Shown piece after piece: positions 19,293 to 27,799 of a DNA stretch of 27,906 nucleotides. A program made the translations under genes and the position numbers. This DNA is from Carex sylvatica. Taxonomy: Eukaryota > Streptophyta > Magnoliopsida > Poales > Cyperaceae. Position 1 is the stretch's first letter; each line of letters opens with the position of its first letter. Under the pieces are notes generated by a model. That model searched no databases and was not told where the DNA came from. It saw only the letters and a list, made by a program, of their open reading frames with translations. The DNA lies in assembly GCA_964058845.1 (NCBI GenBank), contig CAXKVR010000577.1:1-27906 (forward strand), given 5' to 3'.

Positions 19293-19699
19293 GAGTTTGG
19301 TTAGTATAACATCAGTGTCATTTCAGTCTATATAATACCAACTCTAAAACCTATCAAATCGATTTCGAACGACTAATTCAAACTGTTCAAACCAATTTAC
19401 ATTAAGTGTGATACGTTTACATACAAAATTTGTATATTTTCAAGTTATTTTAGTATCAAATCAAGCGGTAAAAATATTGAAAAATTAATGTATTAAAATT
19501 AACTTAAAAACTCACATATTTGACCGCTTGACCGAATACTAAATAAATTCGAAAAGTTATAAATTTTGCATGTAAACGCACAACTAATGAAGTAGATCGG
19601 TTTTAACGGTTGGAATTTACCGTTTGAAGTCGATTTGATAGGTTTTAGAGTTTGTATTATATAGGTTGAAATGACACTAATGTTATACTAGCCAAACTC
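19293..19699. mobile_element. Foldback MITE FB-C
   Basis: A palindrome of about 407 bp with ends GAGTTTGGTTAGTATAACAT and the complement of GAGTTTGGCTAGTATAACAT. The inner arms (CTAAAACCTATCAAATCGA, the AAACTGTTCAAACC region) are those of FB-B at 21295 and 25714, so the outer ends differ while the inner arm is shared. It is absent from the duplicated flank at about 26430, which serves as an unoccupied site. Confidence 0.8.
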
Positions 19700-19700
19700 C

Positions 19701-19890
19701 TTGGTATGTTTGGTTGCAACAAGAATAGACTATTCTTGAGAACAAGCTATTCGGTGTTTGGTTGTGTTAGAATAGCAAGAATAGAGAACAAAACTTGTTT
19801 GTCTTATTAGAACAAGGTATTCTCACAAAATGTTGAAACAAGCTATTCAAGTTATTCTTGCTATTCCCAAATTGCAACCAAACATGCCAA
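19701..19890. mobile_element. MITE with TTGGTATGTTTGGTTGCAA ends
   Basis: A 190-bp unit whose left end TTGGTATGTTTGGTTGCAA is matched by the complement at the right end with one mismatch. The interior has AATAG/CTATT words like the Tourist-like elements at 8456-9062. It abuts FB-C. Both are absent from the duplicated flank near 26430. A clean target duplication is not visible. Confidence 0.65.
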
Positions 19891-20127
19891 TGTCTTCAAT
19901 TTGTATTGAATCTTATGTCTTATTCTTTTTAGCTGATTTTGATTTTGTTTTTTCAAGATCAGCTAGCAATAACTGATAAATAACAATCCCTATTAAAAAA
20001 AATAAGTTTTTGGAAACAAGTTTAAACAAAAAAATAATTACATTTTCAAAGCCGATATTTAAAAGGCTTTTGATAAGCTGGGCTGAAATTTGCTAATTAA
20101 TTGTATGCAAGCTAGAGGGCTGGGTGA
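19891..20127. other. 3' flank of ATL gene 2 (duplicated segment, part 2)
   Basis: Aligns closely with about 26432-26669 (for example TCAAGATCAGCTAGCAATAA and GGCTTTTGATAAGCTGGGCT). Non-coding. Marks the extent of the tandem duplication. Confidence 0.75.
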
Positions 20128-20319
20128 GAAATTTTTACCCATAACATAAAAAAAAATCAAAAATCCAAATATAACATTATATTTCCAAAATCTCGAATCA
20201 TAATCCAGCGATTGAGTTATGATTCGAGATTTGAAAATCTTGATGTTTTTTTTGAGTTAGGGAAATCTTGATATTATGTTTGCATTTTTGAATTTGTTTA
20301 TGTTATGGATAATAATTTC
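20128..20319. mobile_element. Foldback MITE FB-D (GAAATTTTTACCCATAACATA ends)
   Basis: Left end GAAATTTTTACCCATAAC pairs with the complement of GAAATTATTATCCATAAC at the right. A strong inner hairpin forms from AAATCTCGAATCATAA and TTATGATTCGAGATTT. A second copy at 26670-26817 in the duplicated flank lacks its right arm, so this insertion predates the duplication. Confidence 0.65.
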
Positions 20320-20520
20320 GGAGGCTGCGTAATAGATGAGCTTTTAAATGAGAAACTGGGTTCTACAAGGCTCATTCTGAATCCTAATTAATGGTTTTGA
20401 GAGAGTTAAATTAATTTTTAATTACTATTATAAATATTTCCTGTTATGATGTAACTTTAAAAATGTCGTATGTAATAAATCTCTCCTCATTCAGATGTAT
20501 TATGGACGATTTATTTATGA
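20320..20520. other. Spacer between the duplicated units
   Basis: About 200 bp without a match to the rest of the window; nothing coding. It separates the end of unit 1 from the start of homology of unit 2 (AAAGGTTCCTGACCCG at 20521). Confidence 0.5.
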
Positions 20521-20553
20521 AAAGGTTCCTGACCCGAATTGAATTAATCTCCC

Positions 20554-21233
20554 CACTTAGCCCCTGCGACCGACAATTTACCAATGATCAGCCGTGGCCT
20601 TGACTTGGCTGTGCTTCAATCCTTAAAAGCTACAATTTTTGATGCAAAGGGGTTCAAAAACCAGCTGGAGTGCGCGGTCTGTTTGTCGGATGTAGCCGAA
20701 GGAGAGGAGGTGAGAATTCTACCAAAATGCAATCATGGATTCCATGTAAAGTGCATAGACATGTGGTTTCATTCTCACACCACTTGTCCTCTGTGCCGTA
20801 GTGCGGTTGGTACCGACCCGGTACACACCCATGAACCAAATTTAGAGTCGGTACAGGCTCACTCATTGAATGCCGTTTCCCGGGAAGGCTATGTGACTGA
20901 AGGCCAGGTACTGCCGACCAACATGTTGTTTTACGGTATCCAGGATGATGTCACTACAGGTACGGTACCAGTAACCATATCTAGTTCCAACAGTTCTTGT
21001 TCAAGGAAAAGAGGAGATAATGGTACGCTTGTTATCGATGTGCCGACACGGACACGAAAAACATGGTACCACCAGAGGAGATGAAATCGCCGGTTTCAGC
21101 TGGGTTTAGGTCTCTTAAGAGGCGTTTAAGTAGAGGGAAACGGTTGGTGGGGCCCTCTGGCAGTCCAAGAGGAGGTGATATTGAGCAAGGAATTTTTCAT
21201 GCTCCCAAAACACCAACAAGTTCTGAAAAGTAA
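20554..21233 (+). pseudogene. Truncated ATL RING-H2 paralogue, copy 3
   Basis: Very similar to copy 2 from its codon 52 onward. The join at 20541-20554 fuses sequence matching 17491-17498 directly to sequence matching 18211, so promoter, leader, start codon and membrane segment are gone (about 712 bp). The open frame now has its first ATG at 20584, where copy 2 has GTG (Val). The RING-H2 is still intact (C, C, C, H, H, C, C, C at the same spacing). Near the end, GACAACG of copy 2 reads GACACG, a 1-nt loss that shifts the frame to a stop at 21084. A 39-bp deletion between ATGGTACC and ATGGCACC follows. The old stop TAA is at 21231. As it stands it could only encode a soluble 166-residue RING fragment, and no promoter is evident. 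Confidence 0.9.
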
Positions 21234-21294
21234 ATTGGTAAAAGTTGAATTTGGATTTGTTGTGGGGTAAACGAATTGATATATATATACACAG

Positions 21295-21703
21295 AGTAGA
21301 ATTAGGGTGCTCTTAACCTCACCAAAGTATTTGGCGAGCTTAACTCCAAAACATATCAAATTGAATTTAAATAACGAATTCGAACCGTTGGAACCCGCCT
21401 ACCTTATGAGTAATGTGTCTACATGTGAAAATTTTAAACATTCGAATTAATTTAGTATAAAGTCAAGCAGTCAAAAAACATTCAAAAAATAAATGCACTA
21501 AAATTAATTTATTAACCTTCTATTTTGACCAATTTACTTTATACTAAATTAATTCGAATGTTTAAAATTTTCACATGTAGAACGCATCACTCGTAAAGTA
21601 GGCGGGTTCCAATAATTCAGATTCGTCATTTAAATCCTATTTGATATGTTTTGAAGTTAAGCTCATCAAACACTTTGGTGAGCTTAAGAGCACCCTAGTT
21701 CTA

Positions 21704-21705
<2 letters not shown>
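21295..21705. mobile_element. Foldback MITE FB-B, copy 1
   Basis: A 411-bp palindrome with ends AGTAGAATTAGGGTGCTCTT and the complement of AGTAGAACTAGGGTGCTCTT. Arms include CGAACCGTTGGAACCCGCCTAC and its near complement. It lies in the 3' flank of the ATL pseudogene; to its right is a TA tract of about 30 bp. The matching place in the gene 2 flank has only a short TA-rich stretch. Confidence 0.85.

Positions 21706-21737
<32 letters not shown>
21706..21737. repeat. (TA)n microsatellite joining FB-B and FB-A
   Basis: About 15 TA units with no other sequence between the two foldback elements. Confidence 0.9.
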
Positions 21738-21740
<3 letters not shown>

Positions 21741-22162
21741 GTTGGCTACTATGCTTATATAAGCATATCCCCACATATGCTTATAACTCATTTTTGTGTT
21801 TTCAATGTCCAAATGGTCGATCTGAACCGTTCATCTTGTTCTCCATATTAATATGTGCTTGGAAACTAAATTTTACATTTTTCTGAATTTTTTTACTATT
21901 TATTAAGCCACTTTGAAAATTATTAATCCAACGGTGGCTGCTGATTTTACTGTTTTGTGCAGCCACCGTTGGATCAGCGATTTTCAAAGTGGCTTAATAA
22001 ATAGTAAAAAAATTCAAAAAAATGTAAAATTTAGTTTCCAAGCACATATTAATATGGAGAACAAGATGAACAGTTCAGATCGACTATTTGGACATTGGAA
22101 GCACAAAAATGACTTATAAGCATATGTGAGGATATGCTTATATAAGCATAGTAGCCAACCTC
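21738..22162. mobile_element. FB-A foldback MITE, copy 3
   Basis: A 425-bp palindrome with ends GAGGTTGGCTACTATGCTTA and complement. The centre is built on ATCCAACGGTGGCTGCTG and CAGCCACCGTTGGATC. It is closely similar to copy 1 along its length. It ends in a short TA tract in which the Helitron at 22175 is inserted. Confidence 0.88.
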
Positions 22163-22589
22163 TATATATATATACTAGTATCGTACCCGTGCGTTGCAAC
22201 GGGGACATTATAAAATTAAATAGAATATAAGAAAATATTTTTATTTGACATTCACACTGAATTAAAAAATTATATATTTAAATGAAAAAAAAACACAAAC
22301 AAAAAAAATTAGAAATCCAGTAACACAGTAACAACATGAGAGCACCGCAATTAATGCTAAAAATTCTTGAGCCATGCAAATTGTTGGGAAAATAACCCAT
22401 TTATATTGCACTGTAAACATAAATAACCTTCAATCATTATAATAAAAGAAGGATAAGTCAGTCTTTTTACAACCTTGTTTAGTCACATTATGCTGGTACC
22501 CAATTCATTCTTGTTTTTCCATAAGTGCGAACATGTACAAATAAATTGGGCAGTTCAATTTTGCTTCTGCACCCCTCAACTTTTTTGAT

Positions 22590-22850
22590 TTTGTGAACTT
22601 GACAAGTCTCATATCTCCTGAAAGGATGAGCCTTGCCTTATGATTCTGTAATCCAACAGAAATGAGATGCGACTCCAGATCTCCTTGGCAAACTGGCATT
22701 TGAAGAATAAATGCATTAGCGCTCCAACCGGTATGTATTGTAGGTCATACATCTTGAATGTCCTGAAAACCCCTTCGTTGCATAACATCATGAGTTAAGA
22801 TCTTACCATTTATCATCAAGTAATCAAAAACCTTAGCATTTGGAGGGGCC
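22590..22850 (-). pseudogene. LINE reverse-transcriptase zinc-binding (zf-RVT) remnant
   Basis: Minus-strand pieces PPNAKVFDYLMINGKILTHD and VMQRRGF are followed, after a frame change, by HLFFKCQFAKEIWSRI. This is the order of the zf-RVT region of plant LINE ORF2 (variable lead, RRG, zinc ligands, H-x4-C, then W). Frameshifts and a stop separate the pieces. It is a different LINE lineage from the one at 14535. Confidence 0.75.
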
Positions 22851-22859
22851 ATGCAACAG

Positions 22860-22887
22860 CCATAGCACAGTCAGTGCTGTGCTATGG
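22860..22887. repeat. Perfect 11-bp hairpin in Helitron 2
   Basis: CCATAGCACAG, spacer TCAGTG, then CTGTGCTATGG. It is the strongest short hairpin within the Helitron apart from the terminal one. Role unknown. Confidence 0.85.
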
Positions 22888-23034
22888 GGTGAAATAATAT
22901 TTTATAATTCAATATAGCCAAGTAGTAAACTAAGAATCTATATATATAGATTGAGATGTTTGGGACCAATGACAAATTCCCGCTACCACACGTACATTTT
23001 ATACAGAAGAAGTCATTTTGTTTATGCTAAAAGA

Positions 23035-23734
23035 AAGGTACTCGTCAAGCTTCGGCTTTAGCCTTGGTTGGTCTGGTACATCTATCAAGTGCACTGGTAC
23101 AACCTTTTTGTTTTGCTTTTCTTGTCTCACCAAGAAAAAATCAAAAAAAAAAAAACAACTCACAATATAAATCCCAGGAAATGCCTTCAGTGCCGAACTT
23201 GCAAAAAGGATCTCATAATTCTTTGTTTAAGCTTGACATGTGTTTATTTCAGATACATTCTGATCCATTTAAACTTTACAATACAGACACCCAAATAAAG
23301 CTCCCAAGAAAGCATTTAGATAAAAAGAAAAATCACATCAAGAATTCTGGAAGTACACAGTATACACGACACTATTAGAGGATACAGCATCAAGTACACA
23401 TCACTAACAACAAAACAGAAATGGGCACTTGAGCTCATATGGAATAGAAATTACAATAATGTTACCTCAGATAAGTCAAAATGCAACACAAAGTTTTCAT
23501 CATTTGGCTCCATCGAAGTTACTGTGCCTTAGTGCGGGGACCCATCACGAAGCTACAAAATTGAGAAAATAAATTTGACTCTTAGATAGCCTATGTCGAT
23601 TATATCCAAATTTAACAAGTAAAATGACCATGCATTAAGTTAAAATTTACCTGGTAGAAAAGAATAGTTTTTCTACTGCCACTGAGGCCAGCTAGAAGTA
23701 TATTATTCGATTTGGAAGTACTTAAGAAAGACAT
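23035..23734 (-). pseudogene. SRP receptor beta-subunit gene fragment (three exons)
   Basis: Minus-strand exon A (about 23734-23651) encodes KSNNILLAGLSGSRKTILFY and then Q at a GTAAAT donor. Exon B (23552-23466, 29 codons) starts LRDGSPH after a TAG acceptor, continues GTVTSMEPND and ends at GAG|GTAAC. Exon C (about 23123-23035) encodes VPVHLIDVPDQPRLKPKLDE and is then cut off. This is the order in the small GTPase subunit that anchors the SRP receptor in the ER membrane. The P-loop reads GLSGSRKT (Gly expected before Lys), the DxxG motif reads DVPD, and exon B has an in-frame TAA after SPH where family members have Gln. Introns are retained, so it was copied as DNA, not from mRNA. Non-functional. 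Confidence 0.82.
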
Positions 23735-24481
23735 TGCAATACAATCAGTGACAACGAATTAACACAAAAGAAATCATATCCAAAATCTTCTTATGAAAAT
23801 TCAAAAATCACAAAAATATAAACATCCTTGTTGTGAAAGAATTATGTGGTGCTTGTGTATTATTCCGGAGGGTCTGACTATATGGAACTCATCCCTGACG
23901 AGCGGACTGTCAGAAAAGAAGAACATATTGATTCATCCAGGATAATTCTATATGAAACTCGATGTGATACTTGAAATACCTCTTGTTGCCTCTACTACTC
24001 TAAGATACCCCTATTGCATAGAAAAGAATGACACTATTACATCATTTGTGCAATTGTGTCAAGAATATATTCGGATAAAAATTAATTTATCAACTGGAAA
24101 GAAATTACAATTTCCCCATGATTGAGAAAAATTACGACATGTTTGGCAATGAAGAGCTCCTGACTTGGCATTGCTTTTGAGAAAATTGGGAAAGCTTTTC
24201 CTCTTGTTTTGAAAGACTGCTCTGAAGTAATTCAGTAATTGATCTGCCTCTGTTGCAATTCCCTTAAAGCACTATAAGAACACACAAATTTTCAAAATTG
24301 ATTTCCTATTGGTACAAAGCACTTCTATTAAGCCTATACAGAGGCACCTTGCGCTATGTACTTTCATGAATTGCTAGTCTTTGAGCGGATTGGGTTCACT
24401 TCTAAACTCTGACAATGCAAATATACTAAACCAAACACAAGCCAATCAATGAACCCAAAATGAATACTACTTCAAACTAAC
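23735..24481. other. Helitron 2 interior between the captured fragments
   Basis: Intron-like, AT-rich DNA between the hydrolase exon (right) and the SRP-receptor exons (left). A short open stretch on the minus strand near 24180-24270 contains KAFPIFSKAMPSQELFI but matches no family I know. Confidence 0.4.
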
Positions 24482-24673
24482 CTAACCATCCAATCGGAGG
24501 TGGAGGGAACGTCGGTGCCATGAGCAAACACAACAAGAGGCACCATGTTCCCTTTCTCGTTGCTATTTTTTTATCTCTTTCCCATCCACCGGAGGAGTAG
24601 AAAGAGGAGGCGGTGCCTCATCACCGGAGTCGCTCTTGCAGCGGCACTTCGACGGGGATGGCTTCGGAGCCAT
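24482..24673 (-). pseudogene. First-exon fragment like a KANL3/TEX30 alpha/beta hydrolase
   Basis: Minus-strand ATG at 24673 opens MAPKPSPSKCRCKSDSGDEA and a Pro-rich stretch, then a stop after KEIKK. Shifting by one base in the A run restores NMVPLVVFAHGTDVPSTSDW followed by MV and an AG|GTTAGT donor at 24482/24481. VVFAHG followed by SxSDWM is the start of the plant KANL3/TEX30-type hydrolase fold. The frame break in the homopolymer and the absence of later exons mark it as a fragment. The assignment rests on a short motif from memory of the family. Confidence 0.55.
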
Positions 24674-24960
24674 TGGACAGATCAAGTGGATACTAAGATT
24701 GTCTGCTTGTGGAGCCAGGCCAACTGAAAACAAGCGAACCCGCACCGTTGCTCCTCGATACTGATAGCATTAACTTGTCTTTAGCGAATCGGGGGGAGGG
24801 GTGGGCAAGAGCACAGGGACAGGCAGAGAGAAGAGGTAGGGAGGCGGGGGTCTAGGATTTGGATCGGGAGACGGGTTTGCGCAGGAGGAGAAAAAATGTT
24901 TCGCGTTCGACGAAGAGCATCGTCGTTTCGATAATTCGATCAGAGTCCCAAAAGTCGCTA
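24674..24960 (-). other. GC-rich leader of the captured hydrolase exon
   Basis: Minus-strand sequence before the ATG is much richer in G+C than its surroundings, with CT-rich stretches such as CCCACCCCTCCCCCCGATTC, typical of a plant 5' UTR or proximal promoter. This suggests that the capture included the gene's transcription start region. Confidence 0.45.
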
Positions 24961-25068
24961 GGTAGTATTTTTTTAATTTTAACCGTGTGGCCGACGAAGA
25001 GGATATCAGAGTTCTAAAGAAAAAGTGAAGATGCTGAGTAGTTTTTTTTTATTTTAACCGTGTGGCCG
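24961..25068. repeat. Imperfect 75-bp tandem duplication near the Helitron 2 5' end
   Basis: ATCAGAGT...TAGT(A)TTTTTTT(A)ATTTTAACCGTGTGGCCG occurs twice, the shared 13-mer AACCGTGTGGCCG being at 24981-24993 and 25056-25068. Confidence 0.7.
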
Positions 25069-25259
25069 TATGTATTGCGGATACGATTTTCACTAAATTT
25101 AGACTTCTACATAGAGAAATTGTGTATTTAATCAAAAGAAGGCAGATTACTGTTTAGATGGCTCAGATTCAATCCGAATTTAAATTAATAAATCTCAACC
25201 ACACGACTTTCTGTCATCTAATTCAATTTAAGGTGCATAATATAGAGGAGAGATATATA

Positions 25260-25668
25260 GTACGGCTACCATACATTGCAATGCATAGGCACCTTTGTGC
25301 ATTGGACTATAAATCACGGATTCAAAGTCCAAATAACCGATCCAAACCGTTCATCTTGTTCTCCATATTAATATGTGTTTGGAGACCAAATTTTATATTT
25401 TTTGAAATTTGTTTACTATTTATTAAGTCACTTTGAAAATCACTGATTCAACGGTGCCTTTTGATTTTACTGTAACCGTTGGATCAGTGATTTTCAATGT
25501 GGCTTAATAAATAGTAAACAAATTCCAAAAATTATAAAATTTGGTCTCCAAGCACATATTAATATGGAGAACAAGATGAACGGTTTGGATCGGTCATTTG
25601 GACTTTGAATATGGTGATTTATAGTCCAATGCACAGAGATGCCTATGCATTGCAATGTATGGTAGACT

Positions 25669-25671
<3 letters not shown>
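25260..25671. mobile_element. FB-A foldback MITE, copy 4 (variant ends)
   Basis: A 412-bp palindrome with ends GTACGGCTACCATACATTGC and the complement of GTAAGTCTACCATACATTGC. The inner arms and centre are FB-A (AACCGTTCATCTTGTTCTCC, TTTGGTCTCCAAGCAC). The central loop is shorter than in copies 2 and 3. The left side meets the Helitron, the right side a long TA tract. Confidence 0.85.

Positions 25672-25708
<37 letters not shown>
25672..25708. repeat. (TA)n microsatellite joining FB-A and FB-B
   Basis: About 17 TA units between the two foldback elements. Confidence 0.9.
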
Positions 25709-25711
<3 letters not shown>

Positions 25712-25713
25712 AG

Positions 25714-26205
25714 TAGAACTAGGGTGTTCTTAAATTCGCCAAACTTCTTGATAAACTCAAATCTAAAACCTATCGAATATATATATATATTATAAAGTAG
25801 AACTAGGGTGTTCTTAAATTCACCAAACTTCTTGATAAACTCAAATCTAAAACCTATCGAATCGACTTCAAATGACAGATTCAAACCGTTAAAACCTGTC
25901 TACTTTACGAGTGATATGTCTACGTATAATTTTTTTAATTTTGAAATTAATTTCATATAGAATCAAGTGGTCAAAATACATTAAAAAAATAAATGCATTA
26001 AAATTAATTTATTAACCTTCTAATTTTGACCGCTTGACTTTATATTAAATTAATTCAAATGTTTAAAAATTTTACATGTAGACGTATCACTCGTAAGATA
26101 GACGGATTTTAACGGTTCAGATTCGTCATTTAAAACAGATTTGATGGATTTTAAACTTGAGTTCACTAAGATGTTTGGTGAACTTAAGAACACCCTAGTT
26201 CTACT
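25714..26205. mobile_element. Foldback MITE FB-B, copy 2, with duplicated left end
   Basis: Right end complement of AGTAGAACTAGGGTGTTCTT; left end the same sequence, present twice (25714 and 25797) with an 83-bp period and a short TA tract between. The remainder mirrors copy 1. The duplicated end also produces a repeated stretch in the minus-strand open frame at 25594-25884, which is not a gene. Confidence 0.85.
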
Positions 26206-26820
26206 GTACAAATGATCTGTTTTTTTTTTATTTTTATGAAAATTATACGGCTAATGGCCGAAGGGCATAAAACTAGTTGATTTTGTTGAATAATTGCCAT
26301 CTATATACAAGAGTTTTTTTTTATTGTTTACACAGTTCTGATTGTTAATACATACACAAATTCTTGCTATACAGCAATTAATTCTTTTAATTTTTTAGTT
26401 AATATTTGATATTGCAATTTTTGAAACATCTTGTCTTCAATTTGTACTGAATCTTATGTCTTCTTCTTTTTAGCTGATTTAGTTTTTTTCTTTTCAAGAT
26501 CAGCTAGCAATAACTGATAAATAACAATCTCTATTAAAAAATTATAAGTTTTTGGAAACAAGTTTAAACAAAAAAATAATTACATTTTCAAGGCCGATAT
26601 TTAAAAGGCTTTTGATAAGCTGGGCTGAAATTTATTAATTAATTGTATGCAAGCTAGAGGACTGGGTGAGAAAATTTTATCCATAACATAAAAAAAATTC
26701 AAAAATCCAAATATAACATTATATTTCCAAAATCTCTAATCATAATCCAGCGATTGAGTTATGATTTGAGATTTGGAAATCTTGATGTTTTTTTTTGAGG
26801 TAGGGAAATTGTGATGTTTA
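26206..26820. repeat. Duplicated 3' flank of ATL copy 2, displaced by transposons
   Basis: TGTACAAATGATCT onward follows 19055-19290 and then 19891-20250 without the FB-C and TTGGTATG MITEs that split the first copy. FB-D is present but loses its right arm at about 26817, where an A run and TA tract begin. It belongs to the pseudogene unit. Confidence 0.85.
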
Positions 26821-27441
26821 AAAAAAAATATATATATATATATATTTTTAATTAGGTACAATAAAGTTAATCGATCACTTTTTAAAACTTTTGACATTTT
26901 AATCTTTACTATGTAACTTATTAATATAGTATATGAGGACATTATAATTCTTTTATTGAATACTAATTTACTTTATTACTACTAGCATCAATACTTCTAA
27001 TTGTAAACAAATTACTATTGAGGAGGGATTATTTGACAATGGTTATTATAACAATCTTGACAACAGATTTAAAAATATTCAAATAAAATTAAAAATAAAT
27101 TTATAGGTATATTATTGGACACATAATAGTCTAACAGTCAAATTTCATATAATTTAAGCAATATTTTATAATACATTAAGAGCCCTTGACCATTTAAATT
27201 TCAAATCAACTCATATACCATAAAACATATACCAAATCTGATTATATTTTGTAGACATGATATTTAAATAATATATATTATACCTATAATGATGGATTTC
27301 AAATTGAAAAACTATTTTTTTTAAACGAATTATCATAATAAACTATTATTAACTGATCCCCTCTTTAATATTTACTCCACTATAATTTTCAAGCCTGGGC
27401 TATGTAAGAAACCAATATATATATATATATATATATATATA
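26821..27441. other. AT-rich sequence ending in a (TA)n tract
   Basis: No gene recognised. TA tracts lie at about 26830-26846 and 27416-27440, the second directly adjoining the next foldback element. Confidence 0.5.
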
Positions 27442-27799
27442 GAGGGATCAGATGACATCCTTTTTTGGTGACATCGGATGATACCGTTCATTTTCAAAGT
27501 TTTCAAAGTCCAAACGGTTGATCCAAACCATTCAACCTAATGGACATGTTAAAATGTACTTGCAGAACAAATTTTACATTTTTCATAATTTTTTTACTAT
27601 TTATTAAGTATTTAACAAAATCGCTATATTCAGACCGTTGAATTTTGTACCCATCTGAATAAATAGTAAAAAAATTCCGAAAAATATAAAATTTGATCTG
27701 CAAGCACATTTTAACATATCCATCAAGTTGAACGATTTGGATCGACCGTTTGGACTTTAAAAATGGACGGTGTCATCCGATGTCACCAAAACATTCATC
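27442..27799. mobile_element. FB-A-related foldback element, copy 5
   Basis: A palindrome of about 350 bp with the arm TTTTGGTGACATCGGATGA repeated inverted near 27775-27795. The inner arms keep the FB-A words (TTTTTTTACTATTTATTAAG, AAATTTTACATTTTTC), but the centre is reduced and the outer ends differ from all other copies. Confidence 0.75.

Larger units (their letters stand above)
22175..25253 (-). mobile_element. Gene-capturing Helitron 2 (about 3.1 kb), minus orientation
   Basis: On the minus strand the 3' end is a hairpin CCCGTTGCAACGCACGGG, ten nucleotides, then CTAG with host T following: the classic plant Helitron terminus, intact here. The proposed 5' end is TCTCTCCTCTATATTATG preceded by A. 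Both flanks are TA-rich sequence of two neighbouring FB-A elements, so the target was an AT step in a TA tract. The 160 bp at the 5' end resemble Helitron 1. Between the ends lie fragments of at least two host genes and a LINE remnant, all on the minus strand, and no Rep/helicase gene, so it is non-autonomous. Confidence 0.72.

Noticed and set aside
22936..22953. AATCTATATATATAGATT as the 5' end of Helitron 2
   Set aside because: It starts with TC after A on the minus strand and would give a 0.78-kb element. However, the 25253 end is supported by similarity to the Helitron 1 5' end and by TA-rich FB-A flanks on both sides.
25594..25884. 96-codon minus-strand frame containing an internal repeat
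   Set aside because: The repeat is the duplicated end of FB-B plus a TA tract; not a protein.
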